DNA of 64,000 nt from Corticium candelabrum. Its lineage: Eukaryota > Porifera > Homoscleromorpha > Homosclerophorida > Plakinidae. The DNA lies in the NCBI RefSeq assembly GCF_963422355.1, contig NC_085096.1, positions 6,596,717 through 6,660,716 on the forward strand. The letters run 5' to 3'. This document shows, in pieces, positions 10,494-22,101 of the stretch. The first letter of the stretch is position 1. Each line of letters opens with the position of its first letter. The position numbers were made by a program, and so were the translations under genes. The notes below the pieces were generated by a model. The model was not told the DNA's origin. It saw nothing but the letters and a program-made list of their open reading frames with translations, and did not search any database.

Positions 10494-11773
10494 CTCTATA
10501 TATAAAGGAGAGGTGTCTGTGTGTCTGTCTGTCTGTGTGCCCGTACGTACGAGCGTCTTTCGAAGACGGCGAGTCCGATCTCGGCCGAATTTCGCTCGCG
10601 CACGCCGAATTCATTCAGCTCGAAAGTCAGACCGCGGTCGTCTTCCTGACTTCTCCCACGACGACGCCGTTTCCCGCCGATCGCGCTCGCTTCCGCTCGC
10701 GCGCGAATATCTCCGGAACGGCGCATCGTGTCTCCACCGAATTTAGAGTGCCCGTTCCCGACGTCGGACGGTACGCGCCGAGCGTGTCGTCTATTGCCGG
10801 CGACGTCGGGAAAAGGAAGATATTCTTGCTGATATCCGGGTCTCGAAAAAATACGCACACAGTCGTTTGCCAGTCTGCGACCGTCGAAGAGCTGCCGTGT
10901 TTGATGCACCTGTTCCCCGAAACGCCAGCAACGTCTTCGAACAGACGACGTTCAGCGGGACTGTCGAAATGACGAGAGTCGGCATTCGTCATATACGGGG
11001 AACGGATTATCCGGGTACGTATTGCACGTGACTTGCACGTTCCGAGATTCACGTCGAAATTATAGGTGCCAGGTTCGATACACCTGTTCTCCGCAACGGG
11101 ACTGTCGAAATGGCTTCAACGGGATCAAGAATCCAATCAACGGGATTTTTTGAAACTGGACACGTGTCGAATAGATGCCAAGTTCGATACACCTGTTCCT
11201 CGCAACGGCAGCAACGTCCAAGTCGAAATGGTTTCACCCAATCGTTAATCCAAAAATCAGCGGGCTCTAGAAACGGCAATTGTACGGGATATAACTATGA
11301 ATGAGAATTCTGTCTGGCTGCTACTAAACGGTAAAAGCACTTACACCACGGCTAATTAGTGACAGTAAACGGTTCTCTATACAAACTGTACGTGACCTGG
11401 CTACACCCCCTCTGCCTCTCCAAGCATCAAACGCATTTTTAGATACTTTCTGCTATAATCTCTACCTCTAGAGGCGACCTGTTTTTCTGTCTGTCTGTCT
11501 GTCTGTCTGTCAATGGTATTATATTTTCATAAATCAGAACTATTACAGGCTAAATCAAATTAAGCAAAGCGCAATACACTACATTTCAATGACAACTAAA
11601 AAGCAAAAAACTGAACACTCTGTCTGTCTCCCGGATAACATGGATGGACATCACAACGTGCATGGCCACCATAGAAGACGCCTAGCCTGACGCGAGGTAA
11701 AGATGTGTACAATCCATGATGACAATGTTGGTAAAGAGGAGTAGACAATATGGGTAGAGGAAGACATCACAAC

Positions 11774-11813
<40 letters not shown>

Positions 11814-11980
11814 ATTAATACTATAATCTCTACCTATAAAGGCGACCCGTCTTTTCTCCACTTCCGTGTTGTATTGGCTCTATGACAAACGTGTGTGTCA
11901 ACTGCGGCACTATGAAGTGGAAAGGAGAAGCACCTGGCATGTGTTGTCTCCCGGGCGAAGCCGGGCGTTGGAGCTTGTAT
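10494..11980 (+). mobile_element. Helitron-like non-autonomous element, copy 2
   Basis: Starts A|TCTCTATATATAAAGG and ends with the hairpin at 950-965 of this kilobase (11950-11965) and GAGCTTGTAT. It matches copy 1 almost base for base over 2238-3410 and 6730-7197, but has a single 120-bp repeat unit and no 3.3-kb retrotransposon. It lies inside the hAT transposase gene, so it arrived after the hAT. Open frames in it are shared shadows without recognisable domains. Confidence 0.7.
11486..11511. repeat. (TGTC)n tract, unoccupied target site
   Basis: Corresponds to the tract that was split by the retrotransposon in copy 1. Here it runs straight into CAATGGTATTATATTTTC. A second tract lies at 11774-11813. 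Confidence 0.9.
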
Positions 11981-14057
11981 GAATATAAACCTGAAGGTCC
12001 TGACATGTGTCAATTGATCGAGAGACCTCCTGCTTCGACTCTTCGCTTACTGTCTCTGTCGTTCTCAGTAAGATCCTCTAAAGTAGCAACTATTTCTTTG
12101 AGTGATTGCAGATTCCAGATACAGCATCAAAGTGGCATGCTTATCGAGTATTGCTGAGACTCTTGATACGCAATGGTTTCTTTATACCTGCTACCCTCTG
12201 GACTTCCTCAAACACAGGCAGAACAGCAGAAGATGACAAAAACAGGTAGAGCATTTGATAAACAGAGAAGAATTCGCTGACGAATTCCACGTTCTTCGAA
12301 CAGTCCACAAGAACTAGGTTTAACCTATGCGCAAAGCAATGCATGTAAATGGCTTGAGGACATAACTTCCGAATCCGTGCTTGAACCCCTGACAATCGAC
12401 CACTCATCACAGAAGCTCCGTCATAAGATTGACAGACACATTGAGAGAGGTAAATTGTGCTGCGACAAAGTGTTGGTTATCAATGTCGAAAGTCTTTCTT
12501 CTGTAATGTCATGAGCAGTGACGTATGTCAAGAAACTTTCATACATTGCAGAGGCCTTGACATATCTCACAGCAATTGAAACCTGCTCCTTCTTGCTAAT
12601 ATCTCGTGTTTCATCTACCATCAAAGTAAAGTGTCCACCGTTTCTCACTTCTTCACAGATCTTGTTTCGCACGAGTGATCCCATTACTGATAACAACTCA
12701 TTCTGAATTTCAGGTGAGCGATAATGTGCATTCTTGGGTAATTTTCCAATCTTCTGTTGCAGACGTGTGTCATGATCTGACAAAAGATCCAGTATTGCTC
12801 GAAAATTTCCAGGATTTTTTTAATCTTCAGTTGCGTCATGACCTCTCAAGACTATCCCTTGTTTTGCACGAAGGAGGAGTATGTCAATGACAGTTTTCAA
12901 AAGATATCTATTGTCTTCTGTTTCCTTTTCTGACACCTGAAGCGTCGACTGAGACACAATATCTTGTATTGTGTGACCCTTTTGTGCAGATTGACGATAC
13001 TCTTCCCATGCAAGAAACGATGATCTGTGCGCAGATGAAAAAAGTTTGTGTTTTAACAGAGTTTGACTTCTCTTTGTGACCACATGTCTTCTTCCAATTA
13101 GAAAATTCTGTCACAGTAAACGCTTTGTCAGTGGTCGAGCTTGGAGCAAAGTGACGACAACAGTAACAGTAGCAGGCATCATTTATCACTGAATACTCCA
13201 ACCATTTGTATTCGATATACAACTCCCTTTTGAAATGATGCTTTCGTTTGCCAAGACTTTGTGATGGAAAACTTATTATAGGTTGTCGGGGTTCTTCACG
13301 AGGTCCCAAGGATAGATCTGTGTAAACAGATCAATCAATAGCTCGCATCTAGTCTCAAATATTTTGAATGTAAGATTACCCATTGGACTGCATACTTCAC
13401 TACACTTATCATTCTCCGCTTGATTTGCCGTCTCGGCCACACTGCTACTACTGGCCGCCTCATAATCCCCATTGGTCGAGTCAGACGTCACCGTAGTAGC
13501 AAATGTGACAGATTCTTGTGAAGCCAAATCAATCCTCTCTAGATCCTGTTCGTCTGTTCTTACGTGGGCAACCTCAATTGACTCGCTTTTCCTAGTAGCC
13601 ATAAAATTTGTGGTGTTCATTAGATTCTACAGCTGTAGCTTAAGAGCTATATATGGGAAGTTGCAATTGCATACCTCTTGTTACTGATCTGACTGTCCCA
13701 CAACCATTCAAGAGGCTTACTTCGTCGCTTCGTGGAGTTGGACTGTGAACGCTGATGGAGAGACGTAGACATAACCGTACTCGTAGGTTGCAAATTCCCG
13801 GAAGTGCAATCAAACCCAGTATTCATCACACCCCGTATTGCCTCGCGTCCCAAACGCTTCTAGACCTTATTAGCTAATTGTGTTCATTAATATTGTTAAA
13901 GTCATAGCCAATTAGATGAGCCCAATTGGTGGTATTCACCTATTTGTAAGTAGATTATGGGCAGTCAAACAACTGTAGCTTAGATGAACCACGCCTCAAA
14001 ATTAAGACCACGCCTTAATTTTTTGGAGGGGTCAGGCCCCCCGTAGCTACGCCACTG

Positions 14058-15820
14058 CTTATATGACACGTACGCACTGATTCAGACATGGAAGATCTAT
14101 TACTCACAGCACACTGAACGCAGACTACGCGGATTAAACACAGACTTACTAAAGATGTATTGTCTCACAACATATACGTAGCTAATCTAATTAGTATACT
14201 ATATCACAGTAATGATAGACATATTTCATCGAAAGAAGAAGTAGAAGCATTGAAAGGTGACCATGAAGGCATTTTCTGGCCTTTACCTGGCGAAAGATGT
14301 TGCCGTATGACAATGAAAGTCTTGCTAGAATGTATAGAAAGCCTTGCTTTGACACATACCAACTGCAGATATCAGATGTGACGGTATCTACAAGATGATC
14401 AGTGAAATTTGATTTCAGGGCAGGATGAGTTCGACAGCCACTGACGTAGTCAATATCAGTGTGTGCTTGGGGTGGAAGAAAGTGATGAAAACGATTTTAG
14501 GCGTAACTTGCAAGACCCTCGACACATTACTTGACTCTAGCATAACGGTATTACTCACTCTTTGGATTATGATATAACTAACAGTGTATTCTGAACTAGA
14601 CTGCTTACCTCAGCAAACAATTTCATATAGCCGGTGTGGAGCATTGGTATTTTTAAAATCGAAATTATTAAACTCGAAACAATTTAATTATTAAAGCCTG
14701 TTACTGACTCTACTGATACATTCTATACGCAGTAAGTATTGGTAATTAAATTCAATAAGTACATGATTCTTTAAGTAAATAGTTTAAACAAAAATCCATA
14801 TATATCTAGATATAATTTTTCATATGCTCATAACTTACTTTAAGCCGCTGGAACACAAAGAACGTCCTTTAGTCCCAAAATAGTTACTCTCCTCTTTGGA
14901 TCAGTCTCTCTGTCTTTGTCAGTGCAAGGAAAACGACCTCTTCTCAGCGATCGAGTATGATGCAGTGGTCTCGTTTATTAATCTCTGCAGCTTTTGTAGT
15001 CTGGATGAACCACTATAGCTATAGCAGGCAGAGATTAATTATTTAAGCTTAGTAGATGCACGACGTTAGAATTGTTTACCAAGACGAATTAGAATTAGTC
15101 TCCGTTTTTTCGTCGTAGGAAACCTTTCTGATCATGGCTCTACATTACAGAATGAGCGAAGAAATGTGAGGTAAAGGGCAATGGTGCATGTTAATCTGTT
15201 TCCCTGTTTAACATTTAAACTCGTTTATGCAAATAGCTAGTCTTTTTCAAAGTCAAGACGAAAAGCGTACGCGCTTGCAACGAACAACGCCAAAGCAATG
15301 GTTACCTTGACTCAATACTTTAGGTATACATGTGAATTAATTTGATGTTGAAACATAGAGGCGACATTTATGTCTCATATGTATATATAGTGCCGGTAAA
15401 TGTCGATCGTTGTTTTGACGATTACAGAATACTACATCGGTTATACGGAAGTTGTGGTCGCGTGAACCACGGTGGCTTCGTGCGATTTTGGTTGACTTGA
15501 TACCTATGTTTTTATCCGGGGCTTTTCTAATACCGGTGTTAGATATCAGCTAACATGCCCACCAGTCTGCGCTGTTTGCTCAACTGTTTTAGCCTACTAT
15601 ACGTTAGTTGTTAACATCATCAAGTACTAGTTTTTGTAAACATAGTGTATTTACGCACAAGGTAGGTGGCGGTAGCTTGGCAGTAACAAATTATGTAAAT
15701 GGCTAGCGTCTAGCCCAGTTCTTCGCTGCGGCCTGAACTGCAGTCGGATCTGAGGCAGAAATGTGAAGGTTGGTAGGTAGGAAGATGGGGACTCCTTAGC
15801 TTCTGTTTTACGTAGTACAG
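14058..15820. other. No gene recognised
   Basis: AT-rich sequence without convincing coding frames. I see no repeats or RNA genes that I can support. Confidence 0.5.
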
Positions 15821-16002
15821 TGTAACAAGACCGAGCGGGTAGGTTACAGTTTATTTGAGCAAAAAGCAACTACTAACCAACGCAACAACGCAACCAGTAC
15901 TCAAAGCAAAGAGTCTATTATATACTGTTCAATACGAAAGTAGGCATATCTACGGCATAATTAACTTATCTACTGCATGTGCACGCTGAGCAACACGCTA
16001 CA
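15821..16002 (-). repeat. 3' LTR of a Ty3/Gypsy element
   Basis: On the minus strand a polypurine tract AGGAAGGAGGAA is followed by TGTAGCGTGTTGC, a TATATAA box, AATAAA, and the end CTTGTTACA, giving a 182-bp LTR with TG..CA ends. It follows the Gypsy coding remains at 16135-17880. The matching 5' LTR is not in the window because the element is cut on its other side. Confidence 0.65.
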
Positions 16003-17890
16003 TTCCTCCTTCCTATGACAACGACACGTCCTCGTGTTAGGTCTGACCCATTACGTTATCTTGTGCATGGTTGTGGATTTCTCATTCGTACTGGTCGTCC
16101 GTGACGAACCGGTAATTCCACTGTTTCAGGTACGTCATACAGCTCGCATTCCTTGTATAAATCTACTGCTGCCGATGGAAGTTGGCCGTTCATCGACTGC
16201 CGTTGTTTCCGTAGATCTTTGAACGGAGTCCTCTTGTTGTGTTGATGGAACTGCCATTTCCTGCCCTGGTCTGGCGTTGTCGCTCGGATTCCGGTAACAT
16301 GGCTTTACCCGGTTATAATGAACTCGCCGACGTCTTCTTCTTTTACCTTCCACAAGAACTACTTTCAAAGTCATGTTGTCATCGACTGCCAATACACGGA
16401 AAGGACCTTTCAAGGATTTTTTCAACTTGGAATAATTCCTCCTTCTTGAGCAAGTTTCACAGCACGTTACCCAGTCATTGGCGTCTATGGTAAGTTCAGG
16501 CCACCACAATCTGTCTCCATTTTTGCCAATGTCTTATCTATACCAAGGTGAATGACCACTGTTGTCATTAACTTGGCTCGAAGCTTCTGAAACCATTGTT
16601 GTTGGGAGAACCAATAGCTCTTGTACTCGACTTTCCTCTACCGATCTCAAGCTCCGCTTGAGGTACAACACTGCGTCTTTAAGCATTAACTGGTCCACAC
16701 CCTTCCAAACTGTCTTAGTTTTGGATTGCTTCTTCATTGGCCAACAAACTGAAGGCTACTTCGAGGCAGCTGTTGAAGCACCACAGATATGACTTCATCG
16801 TCTGCTTGCAGCTTCATCACCTCTTGCGTTCACTTAGGCTGGAAGCCTATTGCTCCAATTTCTTGTACTTAATGGGGATGTCTTGACAAACTGTCGGCAT
16901 AGTTGTGTTGTTTACCAGCTCGATACTTGATGTTGAAGTCGTATTCGCTCAGCTGCAAGATCCATCGAGCTAGTCTGCCAGTTGGCTCCCTGACCGTCCT
17001 CAACCAAGAGAGTGAGAAGTGATCAGTTATGACTTCAAATTTGTGACAGTACAAGTATGGCCTAAATACTCGTACTGCCCATAAGTTCGCCAATGTTTCT
17101 TTCTCCACTGTGGCGTAAATTTTCTCTGCCTTGTACAGTGCTCGACTAGCATGTGCCACCGCTCTTTCCTGCCCATCCACCATTTGAGATAAGACATCAG
17201 CAAGACCATTTGCACTAGCATCTGTAGCCAGCAGGAATGGCTGCTCAAAGGTGAGATACACGAAGGCTGGTGCTGATATCAGTTGCTGCTTGAGTGTCTC
17301 AAACGCAGACTGGCATGTTAGAGCCGACTTGAGCTCCACTCCTTTCTGCTGCATCGCAAAAGGTGGTACTGTAGTCTGAGAAAATCTTTTGATGAATCGT
17401 CGGTAATATCCTGCTAAACCAAGGAAATAACTCACCTCTTGTAAACTTTCACTGCGAAGAAATTCTTTGATTGCACTAATCTTATCAGGGTCTGGCTGTA
17501 AGCCCTCGGAAGACTCCATTTGGCCTAGATATTTGACAGACTCCTGTGCGAACATGCACTTAGCTGGTTGCAACTTTAACCCGGCCGCTTGTAAGTTGTT
17601 GAATACAGTTTTTAGTCAGCTCAAATAGTCTTCAAATATTGCAGAGAGGACTATAACGTCATCCAGGTAGACAAAACACTGCTCCCATGTCAACCCGGTC
17701 AACAGTGCCTTCATCAACCGCTGAAATGTACTCGGTGCATTCGTGAGTCCTAACGGCATCACATTGAACTCATACTAGCCATGAGATGTAGTGAAGGCTT
17801 TGGTCTATCATATCAGCTGGTTTAACTTCCACTCGCCAATATCGAGATGCAAGTTTATCGTGTGCAACATCGATAATCTTTCCGAGTAAC
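16003..17890 (-). pseudogene. Ty3/Gypsy pol remnant (RT-RNase H-integrase)
   Basis: From the right: a damaged reverse transcriptase with YWRVEVKPAD and the catalytic box FVYLDDVIV (about 17640-17860, with an in-frame stop), the RT connection and RNase H (16869-17573; LATDASANGLADVLS, VEKETLANLWAVRVFRPYL, DHFSLSWL, KQHNYADSLSR), an integrase zinc-binding part split over 16534-16737 and 16410-16509 (WWPEL, CCETCSRRR), and then directly a GPFRV-type C-terminal integrase segment (VHYNRVKPC). The DD-E integrase core is missing: the zinc finger is joined to the C-terminal part, so an internal deletion occurred. The 5' part with gag and protease is gone at about 17880, next to the following Gypsy element. 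Confidence 0.85.
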
Positions 17891-18196
17891 CGCAAGTGTT
17901 GCGATATATCGAATGAATGTATTAAAGATGTACCATGCGTTATATATACAGTAGATATTTATGTCTAACGCATGTTACTATAAAACATGTCACACTTATC
18001 ACTACCCTCCCCATTAAAATCCACATAAAAATCATTGAATCTCTTGGGCGTCTCCTTTGTCGTGAGGACCGTCAAATTAGTGGTGGAACGTCTTGCACGT
18101 CGTCCAAATCTTCACCGGATACCTCATGATTGTTATCATCAGCTGGCAATGGCACGGTCCGGTCATCAGTATCATAATCAGAGTCTGAGTCGACCA

Positions 18197-18880
18197 TCAG
18201 TGCTCTATTTTATTAGGGATAGCTGTACATATCTCCGGCTCCGAATCGTTCTGTTTTCTTTTCCGTGGTAGTTGTAAAGGTTCTTTCCGTTTGACATACG
18301 GTTTCAATCGGTCATGATGAAGGTATTTCTTTTGTCTTTCTTTGGCTTGTCTGAGAGCTTCAAGTTCTTGAGTGACCTTGGGCTTCAATAATGATGTTGC
18401 TGTCGTCAGTAGTTTTCTAGTCCTGCGACTCATCAGCCTTTGGACTGGACTAGTGGTCATACCTTGTGTAGGGGTGTTTCGAAAATCTAAGATCGCCAGC
18501 CATGGATCTGCATTTGCTTGATAGGCTTTCTTCATGAGGTTTTTCGCTGTTTTGATGTTGTTTTCGACTTTGCCATTCGACCGTGGATACCCCGGACTGC
18601 TGGTCTTGTGTGTAATGTCCCATTTCCTTATAAACGTTCGAAAGTAACTGGAAGAGAATTGAGGACCATTATCTGATATCAGTATGCCGGGTATTCCATA
18701 TCGAGCAAAGTGTGCTTTCAGCTTTTTGACAACTTCTTCTGAAGTAGTAGTTAACAATCTGTCTGTCTCCCAATAGTTGCTATAATAGTCCGTTGTGAGT
18801 AGATATTCACGTCCTCGGAATGTAAATAAGTCTACTCCAACTTTGGCCCATGTCCTGTCTGGAATCTCATGAGTTTGCAA
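18197..18880 (-). CDS. Gypsy integrase core and C terminus
   Basis: The 227-residue frame carries the DD-E core: first D in VGVDLF (about residue 16), second D in ILISDNGPQFSS (about 72), E in SNGKVENNIK (about 108). A basic tail with LHHDRLKPYVKRK follows. The H2C2 zinc module belongs upstream but lies in broken frames between 18880 and 19000, so the enzyme is separated from RT. All three acidic residues are retained. Confidence 0.85.
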   Translation of the reverse strand: MQTHEIPDRTWAKVGVDLFTFRGREYLLTTDYYSNYWETDRLLTTTSEEVVKKLKAHFARYGIPGILISDNGPQFSSSYFRTFIRKWDITHKTSSPGYPRSNGKVENNIKTAKNLMKKAYQANADPWLAILDFRNTPTQGMTTSPVQRLMSRRTRKLLTTATSLLKPKVTQELEALRQAKERQKKYLHHDRLKPYVKRKEPLQLPRKRKQNDSEPEICTAIPNKIEH

Positions 18881-18929
18881 CTTTTCTTTTGTTTGCCTAG
18901 TTTCATAGGTCCGGCATATGTGACATCGG

Positions 18930-20573
18930 CTAACATGGTTTTTTACTTCGGCTGTTATCCCTGGCCATTATAATGACTCCCTGGCTCTCCTCAAGCATCC
19001 ATTCACTCCAATGTGTGATGTGTGAATCCGCTGTAGCATATCTGGGCGGCAACTTCTTGGTACCACAACTGTTTCCTCTGAGAATGATGTCATCCTGTAT
19101 GACTAGTTCATCTCTCACATTGAAAAATTCAGCAATGGATCCTGGTAGTGTATGTTTGTTGTCGGGCCATCCTTGTAGAATCGTCTGTTTCAGCTGCTGC
19201 ATGGCCGTGTCTGTCTTTGTGGCATTTCTGATATCAGCTAGTCTCACTTGTGACACCTGAACATCTTGTAGCATATCTATTTGTTCACACTCTTTTGCCA
19301 AGTTATGATGTACTTGGAATACTTCTATGCGTTCACAGTCTCGTGGTGTGTGTTGTAGGTAGGCTCTGGACAATGTGTCTGCTAATACCATCTGTTTCCC
19401 TTGTTTGTATTCTATGGTAAAACTGTACTTTTGCAAACGCATAAGCATCCTCTGCAACCTCTTCGGTGCTGTGTGCAATGGTTTTCTGTGGATCGTCTCG
19501 AGTGGTTTGTGATCCGTTTCTACTTTGATTATTCTTCCGTAGGTGTACGTGTTGAACTTCTCCATTCCGAACACAATTGCTAGAAGTTCTTTCTCTATCT
19601 GAGCATATTGTTGCTCAGTGTCAGTTAAAGTCCAGCTGGTGTATGCTACTGGTTGACCTGATTGCATCAATACAGCTCCTAGTCCTGTTTGAGATGCATC
19701 ACACTGTATAGTTGTTTCGTCCTTGGGATCAAAGTACCTGAGTACAGGTGTTGCTGTTACTGTTCTCTTGATGTCATTGAATGCTGTTTCCTGGACATCA
19801 GTCCATTCCCACTGGATGTGTTGTTTAGTTAGCTGACGGAGTGGTTCGAGGAAGTCGGACAGGTGTGGCATGAACTTTGATAAGTAGTTGGTCATACCAA
19901 TGAATCGCCTCACTCCCTGTACATCCTGTGGTGGTGGCATCTTCACTATTGCTTCTATCTTGTCATCATCCGGCGTAATCCCTTGAGATGTAAGCACGTG
20001 TCCCATGTAGGCTACCTTCTGTGTTGCAATGTAGCATTTGTCTTTGTTCAACTTTATTCCTTGATTCCTGCATCGCTGTAGTAGTCGTAGCAAATTCTCA
20101 TCATGATCTTTCCTTGCTTCATCATGTGTTGTGCCCCTGCCAACTACTAAAATATCGTCTGCAATCGTGTATATTCCGGCAAGTCCATGAATTGCATTGT
20201 CAAGTGCCCTTTGAAAAATTTCTGGTGCTGGCGTGATCCCAAATGGCAATCTATTCCAGCGGTATCTCCCATATGGTGTGTTGAATGTCGTAAGCTTGCT
20301 GGAAGGGTCATCAAGTCGGACATGCCAATAGCCATTCTTCACATCTAACACGCTGAAAATGTTTGCTTTTGATAGCTCTGGTAGAATGTCTTCTAGTATC
20401 GGCATTTGATACTGACTTCGTTTTAATGCTTTGTTGAGTGGTTGTGGGTCTATACAGACTCGTAGCTTCCCATTCTGCTTCTTCACCACTACTAAGCTTG
20501 AGATCCAATCTGTGGGTGCCTCTTCTTTCTGTATAATCTCTAAACGTTCAAGTCTCTGCAACTCTGCTTTCAA
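18930..20573 (-). CDS. Gypsy reverse transcriptase-RNase H
   Basis: The 547-residue frame has RT blocks LRVCIDPQPLNKALKRSQ, VLDVKNGYWHV, LPFGITPAPEIFQ and a catalytic box TIADDILVVG. The residue before DD is A instead of V or M, as in some Gypsy lineages. The RNase H follows (TIQCDASQTGLGAVL, IEKELLAIVFGMEKF, TDHKPLETI, ADTLSRAY). The last part runs into the integrase zinc-binding segment, whose frame is disturbed at about 19030 and again at about 18945, which separates it from the integrase frame downstream. It converts the element RNA to DNA. Confidence 0.9.
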   Translation of the reverse strand: MKAELQRLERLEIIQKEEAPTDWISSLVVVKKQNGKLRVCIDPQPLNKALKRSQYQMPILEDILPELSKANIFSVLDVKNGYWHVRLDDPSSKLTTFNTPYGRYRWNRLPFGITPAPEIFQRALDNAIHGLAGIYTIADDILVVGRGTTHDEARKDHDENLLRLLQRCRNQGIKLNKDKCYIATQKVAYMGHVLTSQGITPDDDKIEAIVKMPPPQDVQGVRRFIGMTNYLSKFMPHLSDFLEPLRQLTKQHIQWEWTDVQETAFNDIKRTVTATPVLRYFDPKDETTIQCDASQTGLGAVLMQSGQPVAYTSWTLTDTEQQYAQIEKELLAIVFGMEKFNTYTYGRIIKVETDHKPLETIHRKPLHTAPKRLQRMLMRLQKYSFTIEYKQGKQMVLADTLSRAYLQHTPRDCERIEVFQVHHNLAKECEQIDMLQDVQVSQVRLADIRNATKTDTAMQQLKQTILQGWPDNKHTLPGSIAEFFNVRDELVIQDDIILRGNSCGTKKLPPRYATADSHITHWSEWMLEESQGVIIMARDNSRSKKPC

Positions 20574-22101
20574 TCTGTCTTTTCATGGCAATTGGAAGTC
20601 GTCTCAGTGGCTGCTTCACTGGCTGTATCATGGGGTCGATGTCCAAATGTGTTACTCCTGGAAGTGTGCCAAGTTCTCCTTCAAATACTTCAGCATATTT
20701 TTTAGTAATCACTTCTTTCGTGAGCATGGTTTGTCTCCATGTGACTCTCCCCTGTGACTGTTCAGTCTCTTGTATCATCTGGATGTTGTCATAGTCCACT
20801 TTGATTAGACTCATGACTTGTGATGTCTGAGCTCCTAGTATAGATGTAGTAGCTGCATTATCCACCACAACAAACTGAACATCATAGGTTTGCGCATTCT
20901 TCTGATTTTTGACACGCAGTATGCACTTCCCAAGTGGTCTAATCTCTGCTCCACTGTATTGAGTAAGTGTTTGTGTTGTCTGCTGCAAGTAATTCAATCT
21001 TCTATGTGGAATATCTTGTTTCCTGATGACATTGCATGTGGCACCTGTATCAATCTGAAATCGGATAGGCGTTTCATCAACTGTCAACGTTGTACACAAC
21101 TTGTTTTCATATCTTCTGCCATCTAACACGTTGATTTCGTCATCACGCGGCGTCAACGTTAATGTCACTACTTGCAGTTTGCTCCAGCGTTGATCATCAC
21201 TGCTGTCTTCATACATGCTGTCGGAATCGTATCGCATCATGTGGACGGCTGCTTGCTTTGTTCCGGATTTCGCACTTAACCTGCACATCTGTGCAAATTG
21301 ATTCTGCTTATTGCATTTTTTGCATAACTTCCCATACGCAGCACAGTGCTGTTTGCCCCACTTGTGGTCCTTACCACAATATTTGCATTCCTTTTGTGTT
21401 GACATTTCTGCACGTGGCAATTGTCTGCGTTGCTTGCCAAAGCTCTTCTGTTTGGCTCTGAATGCATGAACCTGTTGCGTTTCATTGTTGCCCATCTCCT
21501 TCATATGTGCAGCTGTCGTTTCGCATGCTCGACAGACTGATACACATGTCGCTAGCATAAGTTCTTTTTTCTGTAGTAGTTTTCTCAATGTGTCTTCTCT
21601 AACACCTACTACTATTTTGTCTCTCAGTAGCTCATCATGCATCTGTCCGAATTGACACGTCTTGGCCAATTCTTTGAGGTCTGTCAAGAATTGATCAAAA
21701 GACTCACCCTCTCTTTGAGCTTTCTGGTTGAAACGGAAACGTTCATAAATGACATTAGTTTCCCCGAGGCAATACTTCTCCATTTCTTCAAGAACTTTAT
21801 CCAGGTCCCTCTTGTCCGCATCGTTTGCAAATGGCAGTGCATTGTATATTCTAAGAGAATTTTGTCCTAAGCACGTTATGAATGTAGCGATCCTGTGCTC
21901 CTTCATATCTGGTAGTTTGAGGTTGGCCAGGATCTCGTATGAATCCCAAATCTGTCGAAATTCGCGCCACGATTGGGATATGTTTCCCCTCACGACTAGT
22001 GGCTTTGGGAGCGGTATCCTGCTCTGCAATCTGAGTGGACGAGCTGCTTCTGTATGTGCTTCTTCAGCTAGTTGCAACGGTTCTTCCACTTGTTCAACCA
22101 T
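20548..22101 (-). CDS. Gypsy gag-protease
   Basis: The 517-residue frame begins with an acidic N terminus, then a gag-like helical region (SWREFRQIWDSYEILANL, GESFDQFLTDLKELAKTC), two zinc-knuckle-like units (CKYCGKDHKWGKQHC at about residue 240; CKKCNKQNQFAQMC just after), and an aspartic protease with the catalytic FQIDTGATCNVI (about residue 353). The end carries the start of the RT region (LPGVTHLDIDP, VKQPLRRLPIAMK). It overlaps the next frame by 26 bases. The shift falls in a short A-run near 20585, so either a frameshift mutation or a frameshift used in translation. Gag builds the particle and protease processes the polyprotein. Confidence 0.9.
   Translation of the reverse strand: MVEQVEEPLQLAEEAHTEAARPLRLQSRIPLPKPLVVRGNISQSWREFRQIWDSYEILANLKLPDMKEHRIATFITCLGQNSLRIYNALPFANDADKRDLDKVLEEMEKYCLGETNVIYERFRFNQKAQREGESFDQFLTDLKELAKTCQFGQMHDELLRDKIVVGVREDTLRKLLQKKELMLATCVSVCRACETTAAHMKEMGNNETQQVHAFRAKQKSFGKQRRQLPRAEMSTQKECKYCGKDHKWGKQHCAAYGKLCKKCNKQNQFAQMCRLSAKSGTKQAAVHMMRYDSDSMYEDSSDDQRWSKLQVVTLTLTPRDDEINVLDGRRYENKLCTTLTVDETPIRFQIDTGATCNVIRKQDIPHRRLNYLQQTTQTLTQYSGAEIRPLGKCILRVKNQKNAQTYDVQFVVVDNAATTSILGAQTSQVMSLIKVDYDNIQMIQETEQSQGRVTWRQTMLTKEVITKKYAEVFEGELGTLPGVTHLDIDPMIQPVKQPLRRLPIAMKRQIESRVAET

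Larger units (their letters stand above)
9751..13620 (-). pseudogene. hAT transposase (TTF/DUF4371 type), broken
   Basis: Read from 13620 downward: an acidic-Ser N terminus with YPWDLVKNP (13276-13620), the TTF-type zinc finger (EYSVINDACYCYCCRHF, SNWKK, 12908-13309), HRSSFLAWEEY and LRGHDATED (12820-13083), the DUF4371 core with TLMVDETRDISKKEQ (12421-12783), MHCFAHRLNLVL (12141-12410), then, beyond the nested repeat, HYYRAHVYNPVID (10022-10243) and the C-terminal dimerisation motif STATCERSFSNLK (9751-10008). Blocks lie in different frames, so at least four shifts separate them, and the 1.5-kb insertion cuts the gene between LVD..KNVEF-type sequence and the C-terminal third. It would have catalysed cut-and-paste transposition. 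It cannot produce a full protein now. Confidence 0.85.
9352..14057 (-). mobile_element. hAT transposon with terminal inverted repeats, interrupted
   Basis: The left end CAGTGGCGTAGC (9352) and right end GCTACGCCACTG (14046-14057) are exact inverted repeats, and both continue into further similar sequence (GAGGGG/CCCCTC). CAGTGGCGTAGC ends are usual for hATs with TTF zinc finger and DUF4371 transposases, which is what this one carries. Flanks CCTTATGT and CTTATATG look like an eroded 8-bp duplication. Without the nested Helitron-like copy (10494-11980) the element would be about 3.2 kb. Confidence 0.85.

Noticed and set aside
16034..16792. Plus-strand frames over the Gypsy remnant
   Set aside because: Shadows of the minus-strand integrase and RNase H coding.
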